A DNA stretch of 64,000 nt. Source: JAGIBJ01 sp032119795. GTDB lineage: Bacteria > Actinomycetota > Thermoleophilia > Solirubrobacterales > Solirubrobacteraceae. Below, one piece after another: positions 34,363-42,275 of this stretch. The stretch's first letter is position 1, and every line of letters starts with the position of its first letter. The DNA is taken from NCBI GenBank assembly GCA_032119795.1, contig JAUMFO010000008.1:465500-529499 (forward strand), written 5' to 3'. The translations under genes and the position numbers were made by a program. A model generated the notes under the pieces. It saw only the letters and a list, made by a program, of their open reading frames with translations, had not been told where the DNA came from and ran no database searches.

Positions 34363-34941
34363 TCAGTGCTTGGCGAGCCCGGCGAGGACGAGCTCGCCGA
34401 GGCGTTGGGCGCCCCCGGGCATGATCTTCTCGGCCTCGCGGGCGGCGCGGAAGAGGAAGCGCAGATCGTTGCCGGAGGCGTCGTCGCGCAGGGCACCTGC
34501 TTGGTGCGCACTGTCGATCAGGTGCTGCAGCGCGTCACGTGCGCCGGCGCGCGCCGCCTCGCAGTCGGCGCGGCCCGGGCCGAATTCCCAGCACATCTTG
34601 GTGATGCGGTCGTGGACGCACTCCTCGACGGTCGCCACGATCACGCCCCGCAGCGCCTCCATCGGATCATCGGTGCCGGCAGCGGCGCGGTAGCGCGCCT
34701 CAAGTGCATCCAGCCGCTCAACGATCAGCGCCGCGACAACGTCGTCCTTCTTCCCGATCTGGCGGTAGAGACTGCCGACGCCCACGCCGACCGCCTTGGC
34801 AAGCTCGGGCATCGGGAACTCCAGGCCCTCTCGGGCAAAGAGTTCGCCGGCAACCGCCAAGACGCGAGCACGCTTCTGCTCGCTCGTCAGCCCGACCCAC
34901 GCCGTGGCCGTCGCTGCATCACTGGCCAACGGAATGGACAT
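34363..34941 (-). CDS. TetR-family transcriptional regulator
   Basis: 192 aa. N-terminal TetR HTH at 20-68 (RVLAVAGELFAREGLEFPMPELAKAVGVGVGSLYRQIGKKDDVVAAL in outline). Ligand domain with three Cys (MCWEFGPGRADCEAA). ATG at 34941 is preceded by TAAGCT at 8 nt and lies inside a 20-bp palindrome, so autoregulation is likely. Targets unknown; neighbours are two secreted proteins. Confidence 0.88.
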   Translation of the reverse strand: MSIPLASDAATATAWVGLTSEQKRARVLAVAGELFAREGLEFPMPELAKAVGVGVGSLYRQIGKKDDVVAALIVERLDALEARYRAAAGTDDPMEALRGVIVATVEECVHDRITKMCWEFGPGRADCEAARAGARDALQHLIDSAHQAGALRDDASGNDLRFLFRAAREAEKIMPGGAQRLGELVLAGLAKH

Positions 34942-34947
34942 TCCGTT
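34928..34947. promoter_or_regulatory. Likely TetR operator, AACGGAATG-GA-CATTCCGTT
   Basis: Perfect 20-bp palindrome with 9-bp arms that covers the TetR start codon and the predicted transcription start, 3 bp downstream of the -10. Confidence 0.75.
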
Positions 34948-34949
34948 AG

Positions 34950-34955
34950 AGCTTA
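34950..34955 (-). promoter_or_regulatory. Putative -10 (TAAGCT) of the TetR gene
   Basis: 8 nt before the ATG at 34941; adjoins the operator. Confidence 0.5.
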
Positions 34956-35007
34956 GTGCGGGAGCGGCAGAATGCCAAGCTGCTGCTGCCGCCCCCACCG
35001 GTCCTGC

Positions 35008-36177
35008 TCAGTTCGCGCGGACGCGCTTCGTGACGACCGCGCCGGATGCGGGCCTCAGCGTGACGTCGGCGACGAGCGCCTTCTTCTTGAGCTTCTTGCC
35101 ATCGGCGGTGAGCTTGAGCTTGATCGGCGCCGTGGTGCCGGCCTTCACCGAGTAGGTGCCGGCGGCGAGCTTGCGGAGCTTGGCGGCCCCCGATCCGACC
35201 TTGAGCTTCTTGGCCGAGCTCACGAGCGCTGAGCCGGTGCAGTCCGCCTTACCGGCGGGGCAAGAGACGCTAACGAGCACCGCTGCGCTGCCGAATTTGA
35301 GCGACGGCGACGCGATGGCCAACACGCCCGCAGCGAGCGGCGCGCTCGTCGTGGGGGTCGGCGTGACGGCTGCCGGTGCGGGCGTCGCTGCCGGCGTGGG
35401 GCTGGTCACCGGCGCGGGGTTGGTCACCGGTGCGGGCGTCGGATCGGTCACCGGCGCCGGGGGCGGCGTCCACGCCGAGAAGGTCGAGCTGACGATCGTC
35501 GTGGCGGCCCCGGGCGTGAACGTCGACGAGAGGTCCTGCGGGTTGGGCGTCGTGCCGGGCTGGCAGTCGATCGTGAACGACTGGCCGGCGATCGTGGCGC
35601 GGATCCAGAGGCTCCCCTTCGGCTGAACCGAGGCGTTGCCGGCGCCGCCGGGGATCGACGGCAGACTCCCGGCGGGGCCCTGGGCGATGTCGATCGCGCC
35701 GCCAGCATCGGGCGCGTGCCACGTGCTCGCGGTCGACGGAGCGAGCGCCAGCGAGGTCTTCGTCACCGTGTACGGGCCAAGGAAGCCGGTGTCGGTCAGC
35801 GTGAACTTGAGCTTCCCGCTGGTCCTCAGGGCCTGTGGTGCGTCGGTGCTGCCGGCTCCGGCCACGGCCATCCAGGCGTCGACGGCGACCTCCTTGTTTC
35901 CGGTGCCGATCGCCGTGGCGATCAGGAACCCGTAGGGCGCAATCTTGGCCGGAAGCCACGACGGGATCGTGACGCTCGGCTGAATCGCACCGACGTCGAG
36001 GTTCCGACCGTTCTGGGCCGCAGTCGCGGCGAGTTCCAGCGGCAGCGTGCCCCACTGGCCATCCGACGCACACGCGTTGTTCGAGAGCACGGGAGCGGCG
36101 CTGGCGGCCGCCGGCGCGGAGACGGCGATCGCCGCGGCAGCGGCAGCCATGAGCAAGGGGCGAGCACTGAGAGACAT
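35008..36177 (-). CDS. Secreted protein with Pro/Thr linker and Lys-rich C-terminal domain
   Basis: 389 aa. Signal peptide 1-29 (LLMAAAAAAIAVSAPAAASA). The first 210 residues of the mature protein form a beta-rich domain (SVTIPSWLPAKIAPYGFLIA, KLKFTLTDTGFLGPYTVTKT), with a look of actinobacterial secreted DUF6801-type proteins but not firmly assigned. A (TP/AP)-rich linker follows, then a Lys-rich Ig-like stalk (SSAKKLKVGSGAAKLRKLAA). ATG at 36177 has TAGGAT 7 nt upstream. A TGAGCA-A-TGCTCA palindrome lies about 49 bp upstream of that -10. Confidence 0.7.
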   Translation of the reverse strand: MSLSARPLLMAAAAAAIAVSAPAAASAAPVLSNNACASDGQWGTLPLELAATAAQNGRNLDVGAIQPSVTIPSWLPAKIAPYGFLIATAIGTGNKEVAVDAWMAVAGAGSTDAPQALRTSGKLKFTLTDTGFLGPYTVTKTSLALAPSTASTWHAPDAGGAIDIAQGPAGSLPSIPGGAGNASVQPKGSLWIRATIAGQSFTIDCQPGTTPNPQDLSSTFTPGAATTIVSSTFSAWTPPPAPVTDPTPAPVTNPAPVTSPTPAATPAPAAVTPTPTTSAPLAAGVLAIASPSLKFGSAAVLVSVSCPAGKADCTGSALVSSAKKLKVGSGAAKLRKLAAGTYSVKAGTTAPIKLKLTADGKKLKKKALVADVTLRPASGAVVTKRVRAN

Positions 36178-36184
36178 GTCACAG

Positions 36185-36190
36185 ATCCTA
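36185..36190 (-). promoter_or_regulatory. Putative -10 (TAGGAT)
   Basis: 7 nt before the ATG at 36177; leaderless pattern. Confidence 0.5.
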
Positions 36191-36226
36191 CGGAGTTCCG
36201 CGGCGCACCGGAAGCCGGTACATCGA

Positions 36227-36245
36227 AGTTGAGCAATGCTCAACT
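36227..36245. promoter_or_regulatory. 19-bp palindrome AGTTGAGCA-A-TGCTCAACT
   Basis: Perfect palindrome centred at 36236, about 59 bp upstream of the predicted transcription start of the secreted-protein gene. The same core occurs at 54965-54977 upstream of a lipase gene. Confidence 0.75.
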
Positions 36246-36376
36246 AGACGGCGACGCGCGCTGGGAGTGGTGGATCGTGCGTGCGATGGGCCGCACGCCG
36301 CACGCAGGTGGGCCCCCGGCCCATCGAGGAAGGCGGGTGGCTCAGCGCGCGTGCGAGGCGCCACTCCCAGCGTGCG

Positions 36377-37399
36377 TCAGAAGAGCTGGTTTTCGCCGCC
36401 GAAGGCCTCGCTCACGGAGTCGTCCGTGAAGATGCGGCGGATCGAGTCCGTCAGCAGGTCGGCGCAGGAGATCACGTGGACGTTGCTCGGCGCACCGGGG
36501 CGCAACGGGATCGTGTCGGTGACGACGATCTGCTCAAACGGCGAGTTGCGCAGGTTCTCGTAGGCCTGGCCCGAGAACACGGGGTGTGTGGCGGCGGCGT
36601 AGACCTTCTTGGCCCCGGCCTCCATCACGGCGCGGCCGGCGGCGGCGAGCGTGCCGGCGGTGTCGATCATGTCGTCGACGATCACGCAGGTCTTGTCTTT
36701 GACGTCGCCGATGACGTAGCCGATTTCGGCGACCTGCTGCGACGGACGGTCCTTGTCGAGGATCGCCAGGCCCGCGCCCATTTTGCTCGCGAACTTCTTG
36801 TTCAGCTTGGCGCGACCGGTGTCCGGCGAGACGACGACGACGTCCTCGAGGTTGAGGTCGTTGAAGTACTGGGTGAGCATGAACAGCGCGGTCATGTGAT
36901 CGACGGGGTTCTGGAAGAAGCCCTGGATCTGGCCGGCGTGGAGGTCCATCGTCACGACGCGGTCGGCGCCGGCGCTTTCGAGCATCCGGGCCACCATGCG
37001 CGAGGAGATTGGCTCACGCGGTGCGCTCTTCTTGTCTTGACGCGAGTAGCCGTAGAACGGAGTCACCGCGATCACGCGGTGAGCGGAGGCGCCGACGGCC
37101 GCATCGATCATGAGCATGAGCTCCATGAGCGAGTCGTTCGGCGTCATGCCCGTCGCCGGGTTGCCGCAGATCGACTGCACCAGGAAGACGTCGGCGCCGC
37201 GGATCGATTCCTCGTAGCGGCAGTAGACCTCGCCGCTGGTGAAGGTTTTGAGGGTCACCGGCCCCAGGGCCACGCCCAGATCCTCGGCGATCCGCAGGGA
37301 CAGCTCGGGGTTCGCCCGGCCCCCAAAGATCATCAGAGACTTGTCGTAGCCGATCGGGAGTCGCGTCGACAAACGCGTCTCGGTCCCAGGGAGCGTCAC
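36377..37399 (-). CDS. prs: Ribose-phosphate pyrophosphokinase
   Basis: 340 aa. Makes PRPP from ribose 5-phosphate and ATP. Motifs: FTSGEVYCRYEESIRGADVF, YGYSRQDKKSAPREPISS (ATP flexible loop), VTMDLHAGQIQGFF (cation site) and VIVDDMIDTAGT (PRPP-binding loop). GTG at 37399, 6 nt after TACAAT, so probably leaderless. Next to glmU, the usual actinobacterial arrangement. Confidence 0.96.
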   Translation of the reverse strand: MTLPGTETRLSTRLPIGYDKSLMIFGGRANPELSLRIAEDLGVALGPVTLKTFTSGEVYCRYEESIRGADVFLVQSICGNPATGMTPNDSLMELMLMIDAAVGASAHRVIAVTPFYGYSRQDKKSAPREPISSRMVARMLESAGADRVVTMDLHAGQIQGFFQNPVDHMTALFMLTQYFNDLNLEDVVVVSPDTGRAKLNKKFASKMGAGLAILDKDRPSQQVAEIGYVIGDVKDKTCVIVDDMIDTAGTLAAAGRAVMEAGAKKVYAAATHPVFSGQAYENLRNSPFEQIVVTDTIPLRPGAPSNVHVISCADLLTDSIRRIFTDDSVSEAFGGENQLF

Positions 37400-37405
37400 G
37401 CGGCA

Positions 37406-37411
37406 ATTGTA
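37406..37411 (-). promoter_or_regulatory. Putative -10 (TACAAT) of prs
   Basis: Near-consensus hexamer 6 nt before the GTG at 37399. Confidence 0.55.
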
Positions 37412-37491
37412 GAGCGCTGACCAGTCCGCTCGCGGCCCGCCTTCAGGCTTCCCTGCAATCTGGCGAAAAGCGAAAACCGCACGGGCCCAGC

Positions 37492-38865
37492 TCAGGCCTC
37501 GCGGTCGCCGTACCCGTCAACGTTGTGCTGGCGTGCTCGGGCCACGGCCAGCGCGCCAGCCGGGACGTCCTTCGTCACGACCGAGCCGGCCGCCGTCCAC
37601 GCGCCGTCGCCAACCGTGACGGGCGCGATGAAGCTGGTGTCTACGCCGCCTTTGACGCCGGCGCCGATCGTCGTGCGGTGCTTCTTGCGCCCGTCGTAGT
37701 TGGCGGTGATGGTGCCGGCCCCGAGGTTGCTGCCGGCGCCGACGTCGGCGTCGCCGATGTAGGAGAGGTGCGGGACCTTGGTCCCTTCACCAATCACGGA
37801 GTTCTTGATCTCGACGAACGTGCCGGCCTTGGCGCCCGCCTCCAGGCGCGCACCGGGGCGCAAATAGGCGTAGGGGCCCACGCTGACGCCCTCCCCCACA
37901 CTCGCACCGTCGAGGGTGCTGAAGCGGATCGTCGCGCCGTCTTGGATGTCGCTGCCGACCGCGACGGTGCCCTGACCGATGCGGCAGTCGCGGCCTACGG
38001 TCGTGCCGGACCGCAGCTGGACGCCGGGCTCGATGACGGTGTCTTCGCCAATCGTGACGTCGGCGTCGACGAACGCCATCGCGGAGTCGATGAAGGTGAC
38101 TCCAGCCAGCGCGTGCTGGCGATTGATCCGCTCGCGGGCGAGCGTGGCGACCTGGGCAAGCTGCCAGCGGTCGTTCACGCCGAGGATCACGGCCGGGTCG
38201 GCGGCGGCGACGGCACCAATCGGACCGCCCGCATCGCGCAGCACCCCGAGGGCGTCTGGGAGGTAGCGCTCTCGTTGGGCGTTGTCGGAGCCGATCGCCT
38301 CGAGCGCGGCGGGGAGTTTGGCGGCATCGAAGGCGTAGACCCCCGCGTTGACTTCGCGGATCGCGAGTTCGGCGTCAGTGGCGTCGCCGGCGGCCTTCGT
38401 CTCGACGATCTTGACGAGGTCGCCGGCCTCGTCGCGCACGATGCGGCCGTAGCCCGTTGGGTCGTCGAGGATGGCGCCAAGCACCGTCGCGGCGGCGGCT
38501 CGCCCGGTGTGGCGGTCGACGAGTTCGCGGATGGCGGCAGCGTCGACGAGTGGAGCGTCGCCGGGAAGCACGACGACGACGTCTTCGCCACCGAGCTGCG
38601 GCAGTGCGGCGATCACTGCGCCGGCCGTGCCGTCGGCCGTCTCCTGAATCGCCGAACTCACATCTGGGCCAGCTTCCGCGATGAGCGCGTCGAGCGGTCG
38701 ATCGGGGCCTTGCACGACGACGATCCGACTTGCACCAGCCTCGCGAGCGGCCACGATCGGCCACGCCGCCAGCGGCCGACCAGCGATCTCATGGAGCACC
38801 TTCGGCGTGCGCGAACGCATGCGAGTTCCACGGCCAGCGGCGAGAACAACTACGGCAAATGACAC
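37492..38865 (-). CDS. glmU: Bifunctional GlcNAc-1-phosphate uridyltransferase / GlcN-1-phosphate acetyltransferase
   Basis: 457 aa, the usual GlmU length. Makes UDP-GlcNAc for peptidoglycan. N-terminal nucleotidyltransferase: VVLAAGRGTRMRSRTPKVLHEIAG; QETADGTAGAV binds the uridine diphosphate part. The C-terminal half is a left-handed beta-helix (hexapeptides such as VIEPGV, TFVEIKNSVIGEGTKVPHLSYIGDADVG, NLGAGTITANYDGRKKHRT). GTG at 38865 (VSFAVV) is fixed by TAGCCT at 7 nt. Confidence 0.96.
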   Translation of the reverse strand: MSFAVVVLAAGRGTRMRSRTPKVLHEIAGRPLAAWPIVAAREAGASRIVVVQGPDRPLDALIAEAGPDVSSAIQETADGTAGAVIAALPQLGGEDVVVVLPGDAPLVDAAAIRELVDRHTGRAAAATVLGAILDDPTGYGRIVRDEAGDLVKIVETKAAGDATDAELAIREVNAGVYAFDAAKLPAALEAIGSDNAQRERYLPDALGVLRDAGGPIGAVAAADPAVILGVNDRWQLAQVATLARERINRQHALAGVTFIDSAMAFVDADVTIGEDTVIEPGVQLRSGTTVGRDCRIGQGTVAVGSDIQDGATIRFSTLDGASVGEGVSVGPYAYLRPGARLEAGAKAGTFVEIKNSVIGEGTKVPHLSYIGDADVGAGSNLGAGTITANYDGRKKHRTTIGAGVKGGVDTSFIAPVTVGDGAWTAAGSVVTKDVPAGALAVARARQHNVDGYGDREA

Positions 38866-38872
38866 CCAACGC

Positions 38873-38878
38873 AGGCTA
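38873..38878 (-). promoter_or_regulatory. Putative -10 (TAGCCT) of glmU
   Basis: 7 nt before the GTG at 38865; leaderless pattern. Confidence 0.5.
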
Positions 38879-38887
38879 GCGAGCGAA

Positions 38888-38907
38888 CGAGCGCCACCAG
38901 GCGCTCG
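38888..38907. repeat. Hairpin CGAGCGCC-ACCA-GGCGCTCG
   Basis: 8-bp stem with a 4-nt loop in the gap between glmU and tRNA-Gln. Confidence 0.55.
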
Positions 38908-38956
38908 AACCCCGCGAGAAGAAGACCCACACATGGATCGGACCCACGCCAGCGGC

Positions 38957-39052
38957 GTTGGCGGGGCGGGGCGAGCCGGAGGCGAGCGTTAGGAGCAAGG
39001 CCGCAGGCCGCCAGCGACGAGCGAGACCGGAGGCTCGCCCCGCCCCGCCAAC
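38957..39052. repeat. Long inverted-repeat element A, directly downstream of tRNA-Gln
   Basis: Perfect 21-bp arms (38957-38977 and 39032-39052, G-rich/C-rich) around a 54-nt centre. The right arm begins 3 bp from the tRNA 3' end. It could end tRNA transcription. It resembles in build the elements at 45974-46156 and 53001-53500. Confidence 0.75.
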
Positions 39053-39054
39053 AT

Positions 39055-39125
39055 TGCGGACCATGGATTCGAACCATGACCTGACAGCTCCAAAGGCTGC
39101 TGTGCTGCCGTTACACCAGTCCGCA
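39055..39125 (-). tRNA. tRNA-Gln (anticodon TTG)
   Basis: 71-nt cloverleaf read from the minus strand: 7-bp acceptor stem TGCGGAC/GTCCGCA with the U1-A72 pair typical of tRNA-Gln, anticodon stem GCAGC/GCTGT around the loop CTTTGGA (anticodon TTG), and T arm CATGG-TTCGAAT-CCATG. CCA is not encoded. Confidence 0.93.
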
Positions 39126-39190
39126 TCGGGCGCGGCATGTGCGTGCCCTCAGGGCACAATACGCAGCCGGGGAGCGGCGTTGTCGGTCGC

Positions 39191-40369
39191 TTAGGGCGCC
39201 GGGGTCTCGGCGGGCAGCGGCACCGGAGCGGGAGGCGCCGGGGCGAGCTCCGGCTCAGCGTCGTCCACGGACGTGGCGGTGACTGGCGCGGCGGCGGCGT
39301 CGTCGCTGAGTTCGGGTTCGGGGTCGCCGACGGGAGCAGGTTCGGCAGCGGGCTGATCGGCGAGCTGCGGCTCAGTCGGGTCGACCGGAGCGGGATCTGC
39401 GGGTGCCGGGGCCGGGTCGGCCGGGGCCGGAGCTGGATCAACCGGGGCCGGCTCAACGGGCACCGCTGGTTCCTCAACGGGCGCGGGCTCCGTGGGTTCG
39501 ACGGGGACCGGGTCGACGACGACGGGCTCGGTCGGCGCTGGGACTGGGGCCTCGACGACGGGTGCGGGCTTGAACGCTTCCGGGATGCTTGCCGCGTCGG
39601 CGGGGTCGCTGCCGAGCAGGACCTCGACGGCGTTTGAGAAGCCGTCACCGTCGGCATCTTCGGCGCCATCGTCGCTGCCGCTACCGGTGGTGTTGATCTT
39701 GGTCGGGTTCAGGCCGAGTTCGAACTCAGTCTGGTCGTCGACCCCGTCACCATCACTGTCTTTGGCGGAGTCGGCCACGTTGATGTTGGAGCCGTAGCGG
39801 GCCTCCCACGCATCGGGCAGGCCGTCGGCGTCGGTGTCGGCCGAGAGCGGGTTGCTGCCGAGGCCGAGTTCGGCATCGTCGGTCAGGCCGTCGCTGTCAC
39901 TGTCGGCGGCGCCAGGCGTGACGGCGCCCGCAATGGGGGTCGCTGCGCCGTCGGTCGACGGGCGAGTCGGGCCGGCTGCGCCTCCGCCGGTCGAGGCGGC
40001 GCCTCCGCCGGCGACGAGCGACGGTGGCTGCAGCGTTCCTGCGGTGGCTGCGGGCGCCACGGAGACTCCCGCTGGTTCATTGGTGGGGCCAAGGCGCACG
40101 ACGGTGCCGTTGGGCAGGGTGACGGCGCCAGTGCCGGTCAGAAGACCCAGGCCGTTCGGCTGAGTGGGCTCGGCCTGCCAGCGGCGCACCTGCGTCTCCG
40201 CAGGTGCCGGATCGCTGCCGCGGACGGCGAGGACCGACTCGTCGATGGCCGTGACCGTTCCGGCGACGAAGAGCGACGCTGCGACGACCACGAACGTCGG
40301 AACGACGAACGGGCTCCAACGGGAGGCGCTCACGGTGACGTGGCGGTGAGTGGCGATTGCAGCGGGCAT
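39191..40369 (-). CDS. Membrane-anchored protein with thrombospondin type 3 calcium-binding repeats
   Basis: 392 aa. N-terminal membrane helix/signal (FVVPTFVVVAASLFVAGTVTA). Repeats of DSDSDGLTDDAELGLGSNP type at about 190-310 (DTDADGLPDAWE, DSDGDGVDDQTEFELGLNP, DADGDGFSNAVEVLLGSDP) are TSP3-like EF-type calcium sites. The last 100 residues are Pro/Glu/Ala/Val-rich with short PAPAD repeats. Starts at ATG 40369 or GTG 40390; neither has a convincing signal upstream. Role unknown; a surface stalk or calcium-stabilised spacer is likely. Confidence 0.72.
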   Translation of the reverse strand: MPAAIATHRHVTVSASRWSPFVVPTFVVVAASLFVAGTVTAIDESVLAVRGSDPAPAETQVRRWQAEPTQPNGLGLLTGTGAVTLPNGTVVRLGPTNEPAGVSVAPAATAGTLQPPSLVAGGGAASTGGGAAGPTRPSTDGAATPIAGAVTPGAADSDSDGLTDDAELGLGSNPLSADTDADGLPDAWEARYGSNINVADSAKDSDGDGVDDQTEFELGLNPTKINTTGSGSDDGAEDADGDGFSNAVEVLLGSDPADAASIPEAFKPAPVVEAPVPAPTEPVVVDPVPVEPTEPAPVEEPAVPVEPAPVDPAPAPADPAPAPADPAPVDPTEPQLADQPAAEPAPVGDPEPELSDDAAAAPVTATSVDDAEPELAPAPPAPVPLPAETPAP

Positions 40370-40447
40370 GAGAGCGGAGGTGTCGCGCACAGCTTCCGAG
40401 CGCGCACACGAAGGATCGGCGAAGGCGCGCGCGTCCTTGAGCGCCAC

Positions 40448-40467
40448 TGGACACTTGATGGACACTT
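40448..40467. promoter_or_regulatory. Direct repeat TGGACACTT, 11-bp period
   Basis: Two identical 9-mers at 40448-40456 and 40459-40467, upstream of the TSP3 gene. One-turn spacing is typical of response-regulator half-sites. The rest of the 400-bp gap 40370-40769 shows no gene; at 40737-40758 an imperfect hairpin (GCCGAT-G-ATCGGC core) may end the PucR-type gene. Confidence 0.4.
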
Positions 40468-40769
40468 CCGCGCGGTTTCGATCCCCTAAAGGCCGGGTGT
40501 TGTAGTCGCCCGGTATGTGGTGCGATTGAATTTTCAGCGCGATTCGGGTCGCGGAAGCCGCATTCCGAGCGGGAGAGCGACTGATCACGCCAGATCTGAG
40601 TCGTTGATCACACAGGCCCGGAATGCAGCTTCCGTTGCACCGGGCATTGGCCGAACAGGTCCGGCCAGCCGTCGAGTAACAGGCCAGATCAGGCCCTTGG
40701 CCGGCTGGGCTGCTCAGCCAGGGGCGATCGGCCTGGCCTCGCCGATGATCGGCGGAGGCGGCGCCCGGC

Positions 40770-41978
40770 CTAGCGCGAGCTGGCTCGCAGGCGCGCCGCG
40801 GGTACGGCGGTGCCGCCACCCTCGGTGGCCTGCTGGCGGGCGATGCCGAGCACTCGCATCGCCTTGAGGCCGAGCGAGAGCCGCTCTCGCCCGTCGCTTG
40901 AGCCCACGTCGAGCCCTGCGAGCTCGCGCACGCGCTCGAGCCGGTACCGGACGGTGTGGCGGTGCGTGAAGAGCGCCTGGGCCGTCCCGGCCACGTTGCC
41001 GTCGTTCTCCAGGAACGCCTCGACCGTGCGGACGAGTTCGGTCTCGTACTGACGGTCGTAGGCCATCAGCGGCGCGACCGTCTCCTCGTAGAAGCGTTCG
41101 AGTTCACCGATGTCGTTCGTCATCGCTGGGAGCAGGAGCCGGTAGCTGCCGGTCTCCTCGAAGTTGAGCAAGGCGTCGCCGCCGGCGAAGGCCACGTTGG
41201 CGGCCAGCAACGCCTCATCGCGCGCGCGTGCGAGTTCGTCGATCGACGAGACGGCGCGGCTACACCCGACCGTGGCGCGGACCTTCGTGGCCTGCGGCTC
41301 GAGGCGGCGCACGAGCTGCTCGGCCACGCGCTGGGCAACGGCGTCGTCGCCGGGTACGACGACCACGGGAGCAGCACCGACCCGCTGGAGCTCGACCGAG
41401 AGAACCGTGCTGCGCGGCTCGGCCTCGGCGGCAGAGGTCGCGACGCTCTCGAGCAAGGCATCGCGCCAGCCCTCATCCAGTGGCGTGACGGCTTGCGCAC
41501 GGACGACGAGCACCGACCGCGGGATCGGCGAGGGCTCCAGCGCGGTGATGCGCTCCAGCAGCTCAGCCGGGGGCGGACCAGCAGCGCGGCCAAGCAGCTC
41601 GCCAAGCAAACGGGCGAGCTCGGCGCCGTCGCTGCCGGCAGGGTCATGCGAGAGCGCGATCGAGGCGGCGAGCAGGCCCAGGGCGATGTCGACGAGCGGC
41701 GTATCTGGGGCACCGTCATGCCAGGCAAGGGCGACCGACCCGACGGACTGGCCACCGATCAGCAGGTCACGAACGTCGAGATTGTCACGCGTGCGGAGGG
41801 TGCGTTCTTCCAGGGCCGAGCGGGCCACCAAGGCCACCGTCGCACCGGTCGGATCGCGCACGACCGCACTGCAGCGCAGGGCCGCGCCGAGGGCGCGTGC
41901 GACGGTCGGGGGGCTCCCCGCGGTGGCAAGACGCTCGGCAACTTGGGCCAGTGCGTCGATCTGGGGGGCGTCAGCCAT
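40770..41978 (-). CDS. PucR/CdaR-type transcriptional regulator
   Basis: 402 aa. The C-terminal HTH (about 340-395: ENDGNVAGTAQALFTHRHTVRYRLERV) is the PucR family signature. The middle (about 170-300) has the GGDEF-like fold of this family (VLVVRAQ, GCSRAVSSIDELARARDEALLAA). The N-terminal part is a GAF-like sensor. Targets unknown; PucR relatives control purine, amino acid or sugar-acid use. ATG at 41978 has TAGACT at 7 nt. Confidence 0.87.
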   Translation of the reverse strand: MADAPQIDALAQVAERLATAGSPPTVARALGAALRCSAVVRDPTGATVALVARSALEERTLRTRDNLDVRDLLIGGQSVGSVALAWHDGAPDTPLVDIALGLLAASIALSHDPAGSDGAELARLLGELLGRAAGPPPAELLERITALEPSPIPRSVLVVRAQAVTPLDEGWRDALLESVATSAAEAEPRSTVLSVELQRVGAAPVVVVPGDDAVAQRVAEQLVRRLEPQATKVRATVGCSRAVSSIDELARARDEALLAANVAFAGGDALLNFEETGSYRLLLPAMTNDIGELERFYEETVAPLMAYDRQYETELVRTVEAFLENDGNVAGTAQALFTHRHTVRYRLERVRELAGLDVGSSDGRERLSLGLKAMRVLGIARQQATEGGGTAVPAARLRASSR

Positions 41979-41985
41979 CGCCTGA

Positions 41986-41991
41986 AGTCTA
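41986..41991 (-). promoter_or_regulatory. Putative -10 (TAGACT)
   Basis: 7 nt before the ATG at 41978; leaderless pattern. Confidence 0.5.
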
Positions 41992-42050
41992 TGTGGGCCT
42001 GCGTCGATGCTGCTCGCCGACCATCACGGCCAGCGTCCGGCGAGTCTTCG

Positions 42051-42275
42051 CTACCCGGTAATGACGTCCCACTCGTACGCGACGAGTAGGCCGATACCGA
42101 CGCCGATCGCGACGCCAATCGCCAGCGTGTAGGCGCTGAGCACCAAGGCCATCGTGCGCTGCATCCGGCCGTCAAACGACCGCGTCACGGGCACGGCAAC
42201 CAGCCAGATCCAAAATCCGAGTGAGGTCACGCCGCAGATTGCAGCGACGAGGATCGACGTCGTCTCAGGAGTCAT
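42051..42275 (-). CDS. Small two-helix membrane protein
   Basis: 74 aa with two hydrophobic helices (ILVAAICGVTSLGFWIWLVA and TLAIGVAIGVGIGLLVAYEW) joined by a basic loop (RSFDGRMQR). The ATG at 42275 overlaps the end of the dedA gene by 11 bp, so it is probably the last gene of that operon. Family not recognised. Confidence 0.65.
   Translation of the reverse strand: MTPETTSILVAAICGVTSLGFWIWLVAVPVTRSFDGRMQRTMALVLSAYTLAIGVAIGVGIGLLVAYEWDVITG

Noticed and set aside
38957..39052. Integrated element attachment site at tRNA-Gln
   Set aside because: No integrase and no duplicated tRNA 3' end within the window; the repeat is inverted, not direct.
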